NCBI GenBank assembly: GCA_022706625.1
Contig: JAKJCD010000103.1
Location: 1 to 6,264, forward strand
Direction of reading: 5' to 3'
Length of the DNA: 6,264 bases
DNA from: Bacillota bacterium
GTDB taxonomy: Bacteria; Bacillota; Clostridia; Peptostreptococcales; Anaerovoracaceae
Shown: positions 1 through 6,151 of the stretch, piece after piece
Layout: every line of letters begins with the position of its first letter
Position numbering within the stretch: position 1 is the stretch's first letter
Position numbers and translations under genes: made by a program
Notes under the pieces: generated by a model
What the model saw: the letters and a program-made list of their open reading frames with translations, nothing else
Told to the model about the DNA's origin: nothing
Database searches by the model: none

Positions 1-94
1 AGTTGCGCCCGCCGGGAGTTATAATACAGGGCGATAGGAATAGGAGTCAAGGACGAATCGATCGCTTCTTTTCGGGTTAAAATTATATCAAATA

Positions 95-123
95 TTGAAA
101 AGGATCCAGTCATAGCATAGAAT
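95..123 (+). promoter_or_regulatory. Predicted sigma-70-type promoter of the gcv operon
   Basis: TTGAAA at 95-100 and TAGAAT at 118-123 are separated by 17 bp, the ideal spacing for a housekeeping promoter. Transcription would begin near 129-132 and leave a leader of about 30 nt before gcvT. The surroundings are AT-rich. This is read from consensus only; no start site is known. Confidence 0.6.
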
Positions 124-128
124 TATAT

Positions 129-139
129 TGCGAATCGCA
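129..139. promoter_or_regulatory. 11-bp palindrome at the predicted transcription start; possible operator
   Basis: TGCGA-A-TCGCA is a perfect inverted repeat of 5+5 bp around a central A. It lies 6 bp downstream of the predicted -10 box, where a repressor could block initiation. Its core CGAATCG (131-137) occurs again at 54-60, upstream of the promoter. The palindrome is seen directly; a regulatory role is inference and no regulator is identified. Confidence 0.3.
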
Positions 140-162
140 TTAATTTATTAAGGAGAAATGTT

Positions 163-1269
163 ATGGATAATCTAAAAACAACCTCCATATATCCGGTTTA
201 TGAAAAATACGGAGGAAAATTGGTGGACTATGCCGGTTGGTCAATGCCGGTAGAGTTCTCCGGCCTTACTCTTGAACATGAAGCCGTGCGAACTGCTGCC
301 GGGCTTTTTGATGTTTCCCATATGGGTGAGGTCGAGGTGAAAGGGAAAGAGGCTGCGCCATACCTTCAGAACCTCCTCACCAATAATATTGAAATTATGA
401 ATGACAATCAGGTGATTTATACCTTCATGTGCTACGAGAGCGGCGGTGTGGTGGACGACTTGCTGGTCTACAGGTATTCCCGGGATCATTATCTTCTTGT
501 AGTAAATGCGGCAAATATGGAGAAGGACTATCAATGGATGCTCGATCAAAGTAAGGGGTACGATGTTGATATAAACAACCTTTCACACCGGATTTCCGAA
601 ATGGCCCTGCAGGGACCAAAGGCTGAAGCAATACTTCAAAAGCTCACAGACACGGATCTTTCAAAAATCCCTTCATTTTATTTGATGCAAGATGTGCAGA
701 TCGCCGGGGCAAGCTGCCTGTTGTCAAGAACCGGCTATACCGGCGAAGACGGCTTTGAGATTTATTTAGGACATGAGGATGCCCCATTGGTATGGGAGAA
801 GATATTGGAAGCGGGCAAGACCGACGGTGTCGTTCCGGTGGGCCTTGGTGCCAGAGACACCTTGCGTTTTGAAGCTGCTCTCCCTCTTTATGGCAACGAA
901 ATCTCTCAAGATATATCGCCCCTTGAGGCCGGTCTGGGATACTTTATTAAATTCGACAAGGGGGATTTTATCGGGCGTGAAGCGCTCTTTAAACAGAAAC
1001 ACGAAGGAACCTCAAGAAAATTAGTGGGCTTTGAAATGATAGAAAACGGAGTACCGAGGCATGGCTACGATGTGCTTTCTGAGGGTACAGCCATCGGCTT
1101 TGTTACCACCGGCTATTATTCCCCCACCCTTGGCAGGAACATCGGCTTCGCTCTTGTAAAGAAAGAATATGCCGAGCTTGGAAACATCATCGATATCCAA
1201 ATCAGAAAAAGGGTAGCTAAAGCTAAAATAGTCGATAAAAGGTTCTATGCTAAAAATTATAAAAAATAA
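163..1269 (+). CDS. gcvT: Glycine cleavage system T-protein (aminomethyltransferase)
   Basis: This cytoplasmic enzyme takes the aminomethyl group from the lipoyl arm of GcvH, transfers the carbon to tetrahydrofolate as 5,10-methylene-THF and releases ammonia. The protein has 368 residues, the usual length. Family motifs are in order: AGWSMPVEF (24-32), LFDVSHMGEVEV (48-59), GGVVDDLLVYR (94-104) with the expected catalytic Asp at 98, VVNAAN (113-118), SRTGYTGEDGFEIY (188-201), GLGARDTLR (227-235), and the C-terminal barrel with TTGYYSPTLGRNIGFA (315-330). The start at 163 is set by AAGGAG at 150-155, 7 nt upstream. It is the first gene of the operon, followed by a 76-bp gap before gcvH. No damage or missing key residue is seen. 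Confidence 0.97.
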   Translation: MDNLKTTSIYPVYEKYGGKLVDYAGWSMPVEFSGLTLEHEAVRTAAGLFDVSHMGEVEVKGKEAAPYLQNLLTNNIEIMNDNQVIYTFMCYESGGVVDDLLVYRYSRDHYLLVVNAANMEKDYQWMLDQSKGYDVDINNLSHRISEMALQGPKAEAILQKLTDTDLSKIPSFYLMQDVQIAGASCLLSRTGYTGEDGFEIYLGHEDAPLVWEKILEAGKTDGVVPVGLGARDTLRFEAALPLYGNEISQDISPLEAGLGYFIKFDKGDFIGREALFKQKHEGTSRKLVGFEMIENGVPRHGYDVLSEGTAIGFVTTGYYSPTLGRNIGFALVKKEYAELGNIIDIQIRKRVAKAKIVDKRFYAKNYKK

Positions 1270-1276
1270 GCAAAAA

Positions 1277-1305
1277 TTGTTTATAGCCAATAGGCGATTT
1301 ATGTA
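1277..1305 (+). promoter_or_regulatory. Weak internal promoter candidate between gcvT and gcvH
   Basis: The 76-bp gcvT-gcvH gap is very AT-rich. TTGTTT at 1277-1282 and TATGTA at 1300-1305 are 17 bp apart and loosely match a sigma-70 promoter. AT-rich spacers produce such matches by chance, so read-through from the upstream promoter is equally likely. No hairpin terminator is apparent in the gap. Confidence 0.2.
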
Positions 1306-1345
1306 AAATAATTATTATAGGAACAAATAAGCGGAGGTAAAAGAA

Positions 1346-1729
1346 ATGGTAACAATGGAAGGTTTGTATTATTCGGAAGACCACGAGTGGGTAAGAGTCG
1401 ACGGCAGCAGAGCAACAATCGGGATCACGGATTATGCACAGCATGCGCTGGGAAAAATCGTCTATGTGGAGCTCCCTGAAATGGATGAGTATTACAAGGC
1501 CGGAGATGTTTTTTGCGTCGTTGAGTCCGTGAAGGCTGCTTCCGATTCCTTTGCTCCGGTATCGGGAAAGGTCATTGAGATTAATGAAGAATTGGAGGAT
1601 TCCCCTCAACTTTTGAACGAGGGACCTTACGAAAACTGGATCACTGTCATTGAAATGGATGACCCTACTGAGCTGGAGAATTTGATGGACGAGGACGCCT
1701 ACAAAGTATTCTGCGAAAAGGAGGAATAA
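1346..1729 (+). CDS. gcvH: Glycine cleavage system H-protein (lipoyl carrier)
   Basis: GcvH is the shuttle of the system. Its lipoylated lysine carries the aminomethyl intermediate from the P-protein to the T-protein and is then reoxidised by the L-protein. The 127 residues are the normal family size. The N-terminal YYSEDHEWV (8-16) and the lipoyl site VESVKAASD (59-67) are clear, making Lys63 the lipoylation residue, followed by FAPVSGKVIEIN. The C-terminal acidic helix is present. GGAGG at 1333-1337, 8 nt upstream, supports the ATG at 1346; a second in-frame ATG at 1355 is less well placed. Cys57 sits six residues before Lys63, where I recall small residues in many homologues. gcvPA starts one base after the stop codon. 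Confidence 0.97.
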   Translation: MVTMEGLYYSEDHEWVRVDGSRATIGITDYAQHALGKIVYVELPEMDEYYKAGDVFCVVESVKAASDSFAPVSGKVIEINEELEDSPQLLNEGPYENWITVIEMDDPTELENLMDEDAYKVFCEKEE

Positions 1730-1730
1730 A

Positions 1731-3071
1731 ATGCACAGGTATATCCCAAACACCGATGGGGATGCTTTGGCGATGATGGATGCCATCGGAATAATATCCA
1801 TGGACGAACTCTTCCGGAATATTCCTGACAACCTGAAACTTTCTGCGGATTTGAAGCTTGATCCCGGCCTTTCCGAGCCCGAGATCGAGCAGAGAATGAA
1901 AGAGCTTGGCGGAAATAACAGGTCTGTTAACGATCTTGTCTGCTTTCTCGGAGCAGGGGCTTATGATCACTACATCCCATCGGTGATCAAACATCTGGCA
2001 AAACGCTCTGAGTTTTATACCGCATATACGCCATATCAGCCGGAGATAAGTCAGGGAACTTTGCAGGTCATCTTTGAATACCAGACAATGATTTGCGGGC
2101 TTACCGGCATGGACGTCAGCAATGCTTCGCTTTACGACGGGGCCACCGCCTGCGCAGAAGCTGCCATCATGGCTGCAGACAGCACAAGGCGGAGCACCAT
2201 ACTGGTATCTAAGACGGTAGACCCGGAGACGCGCAGGGTACTTGAAAATTACATGCACTTCCGGAATATCGAGATCAAGGAAATACCGATGTCAGAGGGT
2301 GTTACCGATCCGGAAGCACTGAACACTCTTATCGGTACAGACAGCGCAGCTGTCATAGTCCAGAGTCCAAACTTTTTCGGCATTATCGAAGACCTGACCG
2401 AGATAGAGAGAATAACCCACGACAACAAGTCACTTTTGATTAGTTCGGTGGATCCCATATCCTTGGCAGTCTTGAAAAAACCAGCGGAATACGGCGTAGA
2501 TATCGCAGTGGGTGATGCCCAGGCACTGGGCAATAATCTGAATTACGGAGGACCCTATTTAGGATTTATGGCCGTGACCTCAAAGCTTATGCGCAAGATG
2601 CCCGGCAGAATAGTCGGGCAATCTCTTGATGCGGACGGCAGACGAGCCTTTGTACTTACCCTGCAGGCCAGGGAACAGCATATCCGGCGCTACAAAGCCA
2701 CTTCCAACATCTGCTCCAACCAGAACCTGAATTCCCTTATCGCCTCCATCTATATGGTCACCCTGGGGAAAAAAGGTCTTATGGAGGCAGCCTATCAATG
2801 TACTGAAAAAGCCCATTATGCGGCAAACAGGCTGACGGCATCAGGCAAATACAAATTGGCATTCAAGCAACCGTTCTTTAAAGAGTTTGCTTTGATCGGA
2901 CCGGCAGATGCAGATCTTATAAACAAAGAGCTTATCAAGGATAACATCTTAGGCGGCTATAACCTCAACAGGGATTACGGGATCCAAAACGGCGTCCTTC
3001 TCTGCGTGACAGAAAAGAGGACCAGGTATGAAATAGACCGGCTTGCAGCTCTGATGGAGGTGCTCTCATGA
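1731..3071 (+). CDS. gcvPA: Glycine dehydrogenase (decarboxylating), P-protein subunit 1
   Basis: This is the N-terminal half of the split P-protein. With GcvPB it forms the PLP enzyme that decarboxylates glycine and loads the remaining aminomethyl group onto lipoyl-GcvH. The 446 residues match the subunit-1 family. Motifs include FLGAGAYDHYIPSVI (72-86), FYTAYTPYQPEISQGTLQ (95-112) and NASLYDGATACAEAA (131-145). The fold is that of an aminotransferase-type subunit, but the PLP-binding lysine lies in GcvPB, as expected for split enzymes. The ATG lies one base after the gcvH stop, with AGGAGG inside the end of gcvH. Its TGA stop overlaps the gcvPB start (ATGA), implying translational coupling and a fixed subunit ratio. 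Confidence 0.97.
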   Translation: MHRYIPNTDGDALAMMDAIGIISMDELFRNIPDNLKLSADLKLDPGLSEPEIEQRMKELGGNNRSVNDLVCFLGAGAYDHYIPSVIKHLAKRSEFYTAYTPYQPEISQGTLQVIFEYQTMICGLTGMDVSNASLYDGATACAEAAIMAADSTRRSTILVSKTVDPETRRVLENYMHFRNIEIKEIPMSEGVTDPEALNTLIGTDSAAVIVQSPNFFGIIEDLTEIERITHDNKSLLISSVDPISLAVLKKPAEYGVDIAVGDAQALGNNLNYGGPYLGFMAVTSKLMRKMPGRIVGQSLDADGRRAFVLTLQAREQHIRRYKATSNICSNQNLNSLIASIYMVTLGKKGLMEAAYQCTEKAHYAANRLTASGKYKLAFKQPFFKEFALIGPADADLINKELIKDNILGGYNLNRDYGIQNGVLLCVTEKRTRYEIDRLAALMEVLS

Positions 3072-4525
3072 AGAAGTATGATAAATTGATCTTCGAGATC
3101 TCAAGAAAGGGCAGGTGTGCCTTTAGCCTTCCGGAAAGCGATGTCCCGCGCGTCCCTCTTGAAGACCTGATCCCCTCTCATTTGCTTACAAAAGAGGAGG
3201 TAGACCTGCCTGAAGTCAGCGAGGTTGATGTAGTCAGACATTATACCCTGCTGTCCAATAAAAACTACGGCGTAGATACCGGGTTCTATCCTCTGGGCTC
3301 TTGCACTATGAAATACAACCCAAAAATCAACGAAGATATGTCTTCTCTTGATTGTTTCGCCAATCTGCATCCCTATCAGCCTGAGGATACTGTACAAGGA
3401 GCTTTGGCCCTCATGTATGAGCTGGATAACATGCTCTCTGAAATCAGCGGCATGACAAGGGTATCGCTGCAGCCGGCCGCAGGAGCTCACGGGGAAATGA
3501 CCGGGCTGATGATCATCAAGGCCTACCACGAAAACCGAGGCGATACCAAGAGAACGAAAATCATTGTGCCCGACTCTGCACACGGTACTAACCCCGCCAG
3601 TGCCGCTGTCGTGGGTTTCGACATTATCGAAGTCAAATCCGCGAAGGACGGTACCGTCGATATGCAAAGCCTCAAGGAAGCACTGAGCGACGAAGTGGCA
3701 GGGTTGATGCTGACAAACCCCAACACTTTGGGACTCTTTGAGAAAAACATTAAAGAAATCGCAAATCTGGTCCATGAAGCGGGAGGCCTGCTGTACTATG
3801 ACGGAGCCAATATGAATGCTATTATGGGCATCGCAAGGCCTGGAGATATGGGCTTTGATGTGATCCACTACAACCTGCACAAGACATTTTCCACCCCTCA
3901 CGGAGGAGGCGGCCCCGGATCCGGTCCGGTGGGCGTAAAGGAACATCTAGTAGAATTCCTGCCGGTTCCAATAGTAGAAAAATCCGGCGACAGGTATTTT
4001 CTGGATTACGAAAAGCCCCTATCGATCGGCAAGGTCAAAAGCTTTTATGGGCATTTCGGTATTATGATCAGGGCCTACACATATATACTTGCCATGGGGG
4101 CGGCCGGCTTACGAGAAGCCAGCCAAAAGGCAGTCCTGAATGCCAACTATATGATGATCCGGCTGAAAGATCATTACAAGCTGCCCATTGAAGAGGTTTG
4201 CATGCATGAGTTCGTATTAGGAGGATTAAAGGAGGAAACAAACGGCGTGATCACCCTTGATATCGCAAAGCGTCTCCTTGACTATGGTTATCACCCGCCT
4301 ACGATCTACTTCCCTCTTATCGTCCATGAGGCCATGATGATAGAACCGACTGAGACAGAAAGCCGCGAGACATTGGATGAATTCATCGAAGCTTTGATAA
4401 AAATAGCAAAGGAAGCAAAGGATGATCCGAATATGTTGAAAGAAGCTCCTCATAATACCCCGGTTCGCAGGATAGACGAGGCCCTGGCGGCCAGGAGCCC
4501 CATATTGAAATGGCAAAAGGAATGA
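3068..4525 (+). CDS. gcvPB: Glycine dehydrogenase (decarboxylating), P-protein subunit 2 (PLP-binding)
   Basis: This is the PLP-bearing half of the split P-protein, 485 residues, the usual subunit-2 length. Recognisable segments are YPLGSCTMKYNPKINE (74-89), LQPAAGAHGEMTGL (134-147), PDSAHGTNPASAA (168-180), LTNPNTLGLFE (215-225) and the cofactor site NLHKTFSTPHGGGGPGSGP (269-287). Lys272 is the expected Schiff-base lysine. The C-terminal MIEPTETESRETLDEFI segment is also typical. The start overlaps the gcvPA stop by four bases, with GGAGG at 3056-3060. The stop TGA lies within the Shine-Dalgarno of the next gene, so that gene belongs to the same transcript. Confidence 0.97.
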   Translation: MKKYDKLIFEISRKGRCAFSLPESDVPRVPLEDLIPSHLLTKEEVDLPEVSEVDVVRHYTLLSNKNYGVDTGFYPLGSCTMKYNPKINEDMSSLDCFANLHPYQPEDTVQGALALMYELDNMLSEISGMTRVSLQPAAGAHGEMTGLMIIKAYHENRGDTKRTKIIVPDSAHGTNPASAAVVGFDIIEVKSAKDGTVDMQSLKEALSDEVAGLMLTNPNTLGLFEKNIKEIANLVHEAGGLLYYDGANMNAIMGIARPGDMGFDVIHYNLHKTFSTPHGGGGPGSGPVGVKEHLVEFLPVPIVEKSGDRYFLDYEKPLSIGKVKSFYGHFGIMIRAYTYILAMGAAGLREASQKAVLNANYMMIRLKDHYKLPIEEVCMHEFVLGGLKEETNGVITLDIAKRLLDYGYHPPTIYFPLIVHEAMMIEPTETESRETLDEFIEALIKIAKEAKDDPNMLKEAPHNTPVRRIDEALAARSPILKWQKE

Positions 4526-4530
4526 GGTGA
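4524..4530 (+). promoter_or_regulatory. Shine-Dalgarno deciding the start of the TGA-containing gene
   Basis: GAGGTGA overlaps the gcvPB stop and sits 4 nt before the ATG at 4535, with 7 nt between its GAGG core and that ATG. It shows that ribosomes are expected to start at 4535, upstream of the in-frame TGA. The first start-like codon after the TGA, GTG at 4640, has no comparable site in front of it. Confidence 0.75.
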
Positions 4531-4534
4531 TTTT

Positions 4535-4837
4535 ATGTTTGCAGCAGACAGGAATTATGAAAAGGCTTTTAAAGATGCTATTTCCTCTTCCCTTAAGGAA
4601 AGGACGGCAAGCGCCTGCTCCACGTGAAACCCCGCAAGTGTGCTTGCAAGCCCGTGGGGCGTCAGGGAAGAAGTAAGTCCGGATAGCGCAGACGGTCTGA
4701 AAGAGTATATCTCGGCTTTGGAAGGTTCAAAGCTGATGCTGGACAGCGGAGAGACCGTTGAAGTGTTGAAAGCTGATGTAAAAGAAAGAAAGGGTGAAGC
4801 GGTGCTATTATTCCGCTATCAGCTGGTTAAAGATTGA
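4535..4837 (+). CDS. Probable small selenoprotein with a CxxU motif (TGA at codon 31)
   Basis: I do not recognise this family. From the ATG at 4535 there are 30 codons, an in-frame TGA at 4625-4627, then 69 open codons to a TGA at 4835-4837. Read with selenocysteine at position 31 the product has 100 residues. Cys28 is its only cysteine and gives C-S-T-U, a redox CxxU motif as in thioredoxin-like selenoproteins. Residues 5-24 look helical, 50-65 look like a second helix, and 66-98 look like beta strands ending in AVLLFRYQLV. There is no signal peptide or membrane segment. The strong Shine-Dalgarno at 4524-4530 and coupling to gcvPB put it in the gcv operon, and lplA follows, suggesting a redox role around lipoyl-GcvH (inference). 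TGA ends gcvPA and gcvPB, so it is not a general sense codon here. The alternative is a gene broken by a nonsense mutation or sequencing error. Confidence 0.65.
4643..4666 (+). promoter_or_regulatory. Candidate bacterial SECIS hairpin downstream of the in-frame TGA
   Basis: Hand-folding gives GCCC (4650-4653) paired with GGGC (4657-4660) around a GUG loop at 4654-4656. The stem extends imperfectly through A4648-U4662, G4646-C4663, U4645-A4664, U4644-G4665 and C4643-G4666, with one bulge and one mismatch. The loop begins with G, and 26 nt separate the TGA from it. This fits the published bacterial SECIS pattern of a G in the first two loop positions about 16-37 nt after UGA. A competing hairpin, GCAAG (4634-4638) with CTTGC (4643-4647), is also possible, so the active fold is uncertain. 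SECIS elements bind SelB; no sel genes lie in the window. Confidence 0.5.
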
Positions 4838-4844
4838 AAAGACA

Positions 4845-4885
4845 GGCATCTTCAGGTTTCAAAGTAACGCAGATTCGAAGATGCC
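4845..4885 (+). repeat. 9-bp perfect inverted repeat between the selenoprotein candidate and lplA
   Basis: GGCATCTTC at 4845-4853 is repeated inverted as GAAGATGCC at 4877-4885, with a 23-nt loop. The repeat lies just after the stop at 4837 and ends 7 nt before the lplA Shine-Dalgarno. No U-run follows it, so it does not look like an intrinsic terminator. It could be an mRNA processing or stability hairpin, a partial attenuator or a protein-binding site. The symmetry is seen directly; function is inference. Confidence 0.55.
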
Positions 4886-4904
4886 GGGGATCAAAGGATA
4901 AAAC

Positions 4905-5894
4905 TTGAGGTATATTGTAAACAGCAGCACAGACCCCTATTTTAATATTGCTCTGGAAGAGTATTGCCTTATGAATGTGGATCCCGGAGAAAGCTATTTC
5001 CTGCTCTGGCAAAACGATCCTTCTATTATCATAGGCAAAAACCAGAACACCCTGGAAGAAATAAATCCAGGATTTGTTGAAAAGCGGGGCATCAAAGTCG
5101 TCAGGCGCATCTCCGGCGGGGGAGCAGTCTATCACGACCTTGGCAATCTAAACTTTACTTTTATTTCAGATGTTGACCCGGAAAGGAGCACGGATTTCGC
5201 AGTTTTTGCCAACCCAGTGATAAATGTCTTAAAAGAATTAGGCGTAGATGCCATGCTTCTCGGCAGGAACGACATCATCGCTTACGACAGGAAAATATCC
5301 GGCAATGCCCAGAGGCTCTACCGCAAAAAATTCCTTCAGCACGGGACACTGCTCTTCGATGTGAATATCGAAGACCTCGCTGAAGCATTGAATGTCTCAT
5401 CGGACAAAATCCAGTCTAAAGGTATAAAATCAATAAGGAGCCGCGTGGGTAATATCCGGGAGTTTCTGAAAGAAGACATGTCTATAGATGAGTTCAGGGA
5501 GCGGCTGCAAAAAAGGCTGTCCGATGATTACAATTCAGAAGAGATTAAGCTGTCAGCCAAGGATCTGGCTCAGATAACCGAAACCGCCCGTAATAAATTT
5601 GCATCATGGGCCTGGACTTACGGCGAATCTCCGCCTTTCAACTACCGGTTCGAAAAAAGATTCACCGGCGGAAAGGTTGGGGTATTCATCCATGTAAAAG
5701 AAGGTTTTATCACAAGCTGCAAGTTCTACGGAGACTATTTGAGCATCCTGGACTCCGAAGAAATCGCTGCTGCCTTGATAGGGCTGAGGTATGACCGGCA
5801 AAAATTGGAGCAGGCTTTGGCGGGTATTGATCTCTCCCACTATTTCGGAGCCATAACCCAAGACGAACTGCTAACAGTCCTCTTTTCGGAATAG
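4905..5894 (+). CDS. lplA: Lipoate-protein ligase A
   Basis: LplA activates lipoate with ATP to lipoyl-AMP and transfers it to the lysine of lipoyl domains, here most obviously Lys63 of GcvH. The 329 residues match full-length LplA with its C-terminal accessory domain. Visible motifs are YFNIALEEY (12-20), LLWQNDPSIIIGKNQN (33-48), VRRISGGGAVYHDLGNLNF (66-84), GRNDI (120-124) and RKISGNAQ (129-136), in which Lys130 is the expected catalytic lysine, then QHGTLLFDVN (145-154). Residues 231-248 (WAWTYGESPPFNY) begin the link to the C-terminal domain. The start is TTG at 4905, 6 nt after AAAGGA (4893-4898); no in-frame ATG precedes the N-terminal motif. No promoter is apparent in the 67-bp gap, so it is probably transcribed with gcv. 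Confidence 0.95.
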   Translation: MRYIVNSSTDPYFNIALEEYCLMNVDPGESYFLLWQNDPSIIIGKNQNTLEEINPGFVEKRGIKVVRRISGGGAVYHDLGNLNFTFISDVDPERSTDFAVFANPVINVLKELGVDAMLLGRNDIIAYDRKISGNAQRLYRKKFLQHGTLLFDVNIEDLAEALNVSSDKIQSKGIKSIRSRVGNIREFLKEDMSIDEFRERLQKRLSDDYNSEEIKLSAKDLAQITETARNKFASWAWTYGESPPFNYRFEKRFTGGKVGVFIHVKEGFITSCKFYGDYLSILDSEEIAAALIGLRYDRQKLEQALAGIDLSHYFGAITQDELLTVLFSE

Positions 5895-5903
5895 AAGCAT
5901 GTT

Positions 5904-5933
5904 CTTGATCTTAAATTCAGAAATTAAATCAAG
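5904..5933 (+). terminator. AT-rich stem-loop after lplA; weak terminator candidate
   Basis: CTTGAT (5904-5909) pairs with ATCAAG (5928-5933). The stem continues through TTAA (5911-5914) with TTAA (5924-5927) after one bulged C. It lies 9 nt after the lplA stop, where a terminator would be expected, but it is AT-rich and no T-run follows. The hairpin may only weakly stop transcription or protect the 3' end. Confidence 0.3.
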
Positions 5934-5942
5934 TTATAGATG

Positions 5943-5965
5943 GCATTGCCCCCGGCGGCAGATGC
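5943..5965 (+). other. GC-rich hairpin in the lplA to HTH intergenic region
   Basis: GCAT-TGCC (5943-5950) can pair with GGCA-G-ATGC (5957-5965) with one bulged G and a CCCGGC loop. It is followed by TACATTTCT, only a poor T-tract. It opens a GC-rich island (5941-6015) inside an otherwise AT-rich spacer. It could be a second, stronger part of the operon's terminator or part of a structured RNA. This is a hand fold, not an energy calculation. Confidence 0.3.
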
Positions 5966-6090
5966 TACATTTCTGGCACCGGCAAGGTGGGTTGGGGTTG
6001 GAGCGGCGGCTACAGTTCTTGTCCTTTGATTAATCTGTGCAGACATTGAACTAATACTAACTAAAAGTTATTTAATTGGATAATTTCACA

Positions 6091-6118
6091 TTGCAAACGT
6101 CGCTCAAACGACTATAAT
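6091..6118 (+). promoter_or_regulatory. Predicted promoter of the helix-turn-helix gene
   Basis: TTGCAA at 6091-6096 and a consensus TATAAT at 6113-6118 are separated by 16 bp, placing the start of transcription near 6125, about 27 nt before the ATG at 6152. CAAACG occurs twice within the element, at 6094-6099 and 6105-6110, 11 bp apart, close to one helical turn. The gene is therefore probably transcribed separately from gcv-lplA. Confidence 0.6.
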
Positions 6119-6151
6119 AAAGCTGTAATTCCCCAAGGGAAGGGCTGTTTG

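Noticed and set aside
20..25. TATAAT as the main -10 box of the operon
   Set aside because: No -35 box is seen at suitable spacing, and the TTGAAA/TAGAAT pair at 95-123 is much better placed.
6..33. CGCCC / GGGCG inverted repeat at the window start as a terminator of an upstream gene
   Set aside because: Only 5 bp with an 18-nt loop and no following T-run, and nothing upstream is visible to support it.
1..162. Glycine riboswitch in the gcvT leader
   Set aside because: The predicted leader is only about 30 nt. I see none of the conserved aptamer blocks in these 162 bases. An element further upstream of the window cannot be excluded.
3101..3946. Long open frame on the minus strand opposite gcvPB
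   Set aside because: It lies entirely within the highly conserved gcvPB coding sequence and its translation resembles no protein. It is a shadow of codon bias.
4625..4627. TGA read as tryptophan by an altered genetic code
   Set aside because: TGA ends gcvPA, gcvPB and the small gene, and tryptophan is encoded by TGG at conserved sites such as GcvT AGWSMP.
4640..4837. A separate 65-residue gene starting at GTG 4640
   Set aside because: There is no Shine-Dalgarno before the GTG, and it is in frame with the well-initiated ATG at 4535 across a single TGA. It is better read as the second part of that gene.
5940..6029. Short 29-codon ORF (MALPPAADATF...) in the lplA-HTH spacer
   Set aside because: It has no ribosome binding site, a length expected by chance, and an Ala/Val-rich product simply reflecting the GC-rich island.
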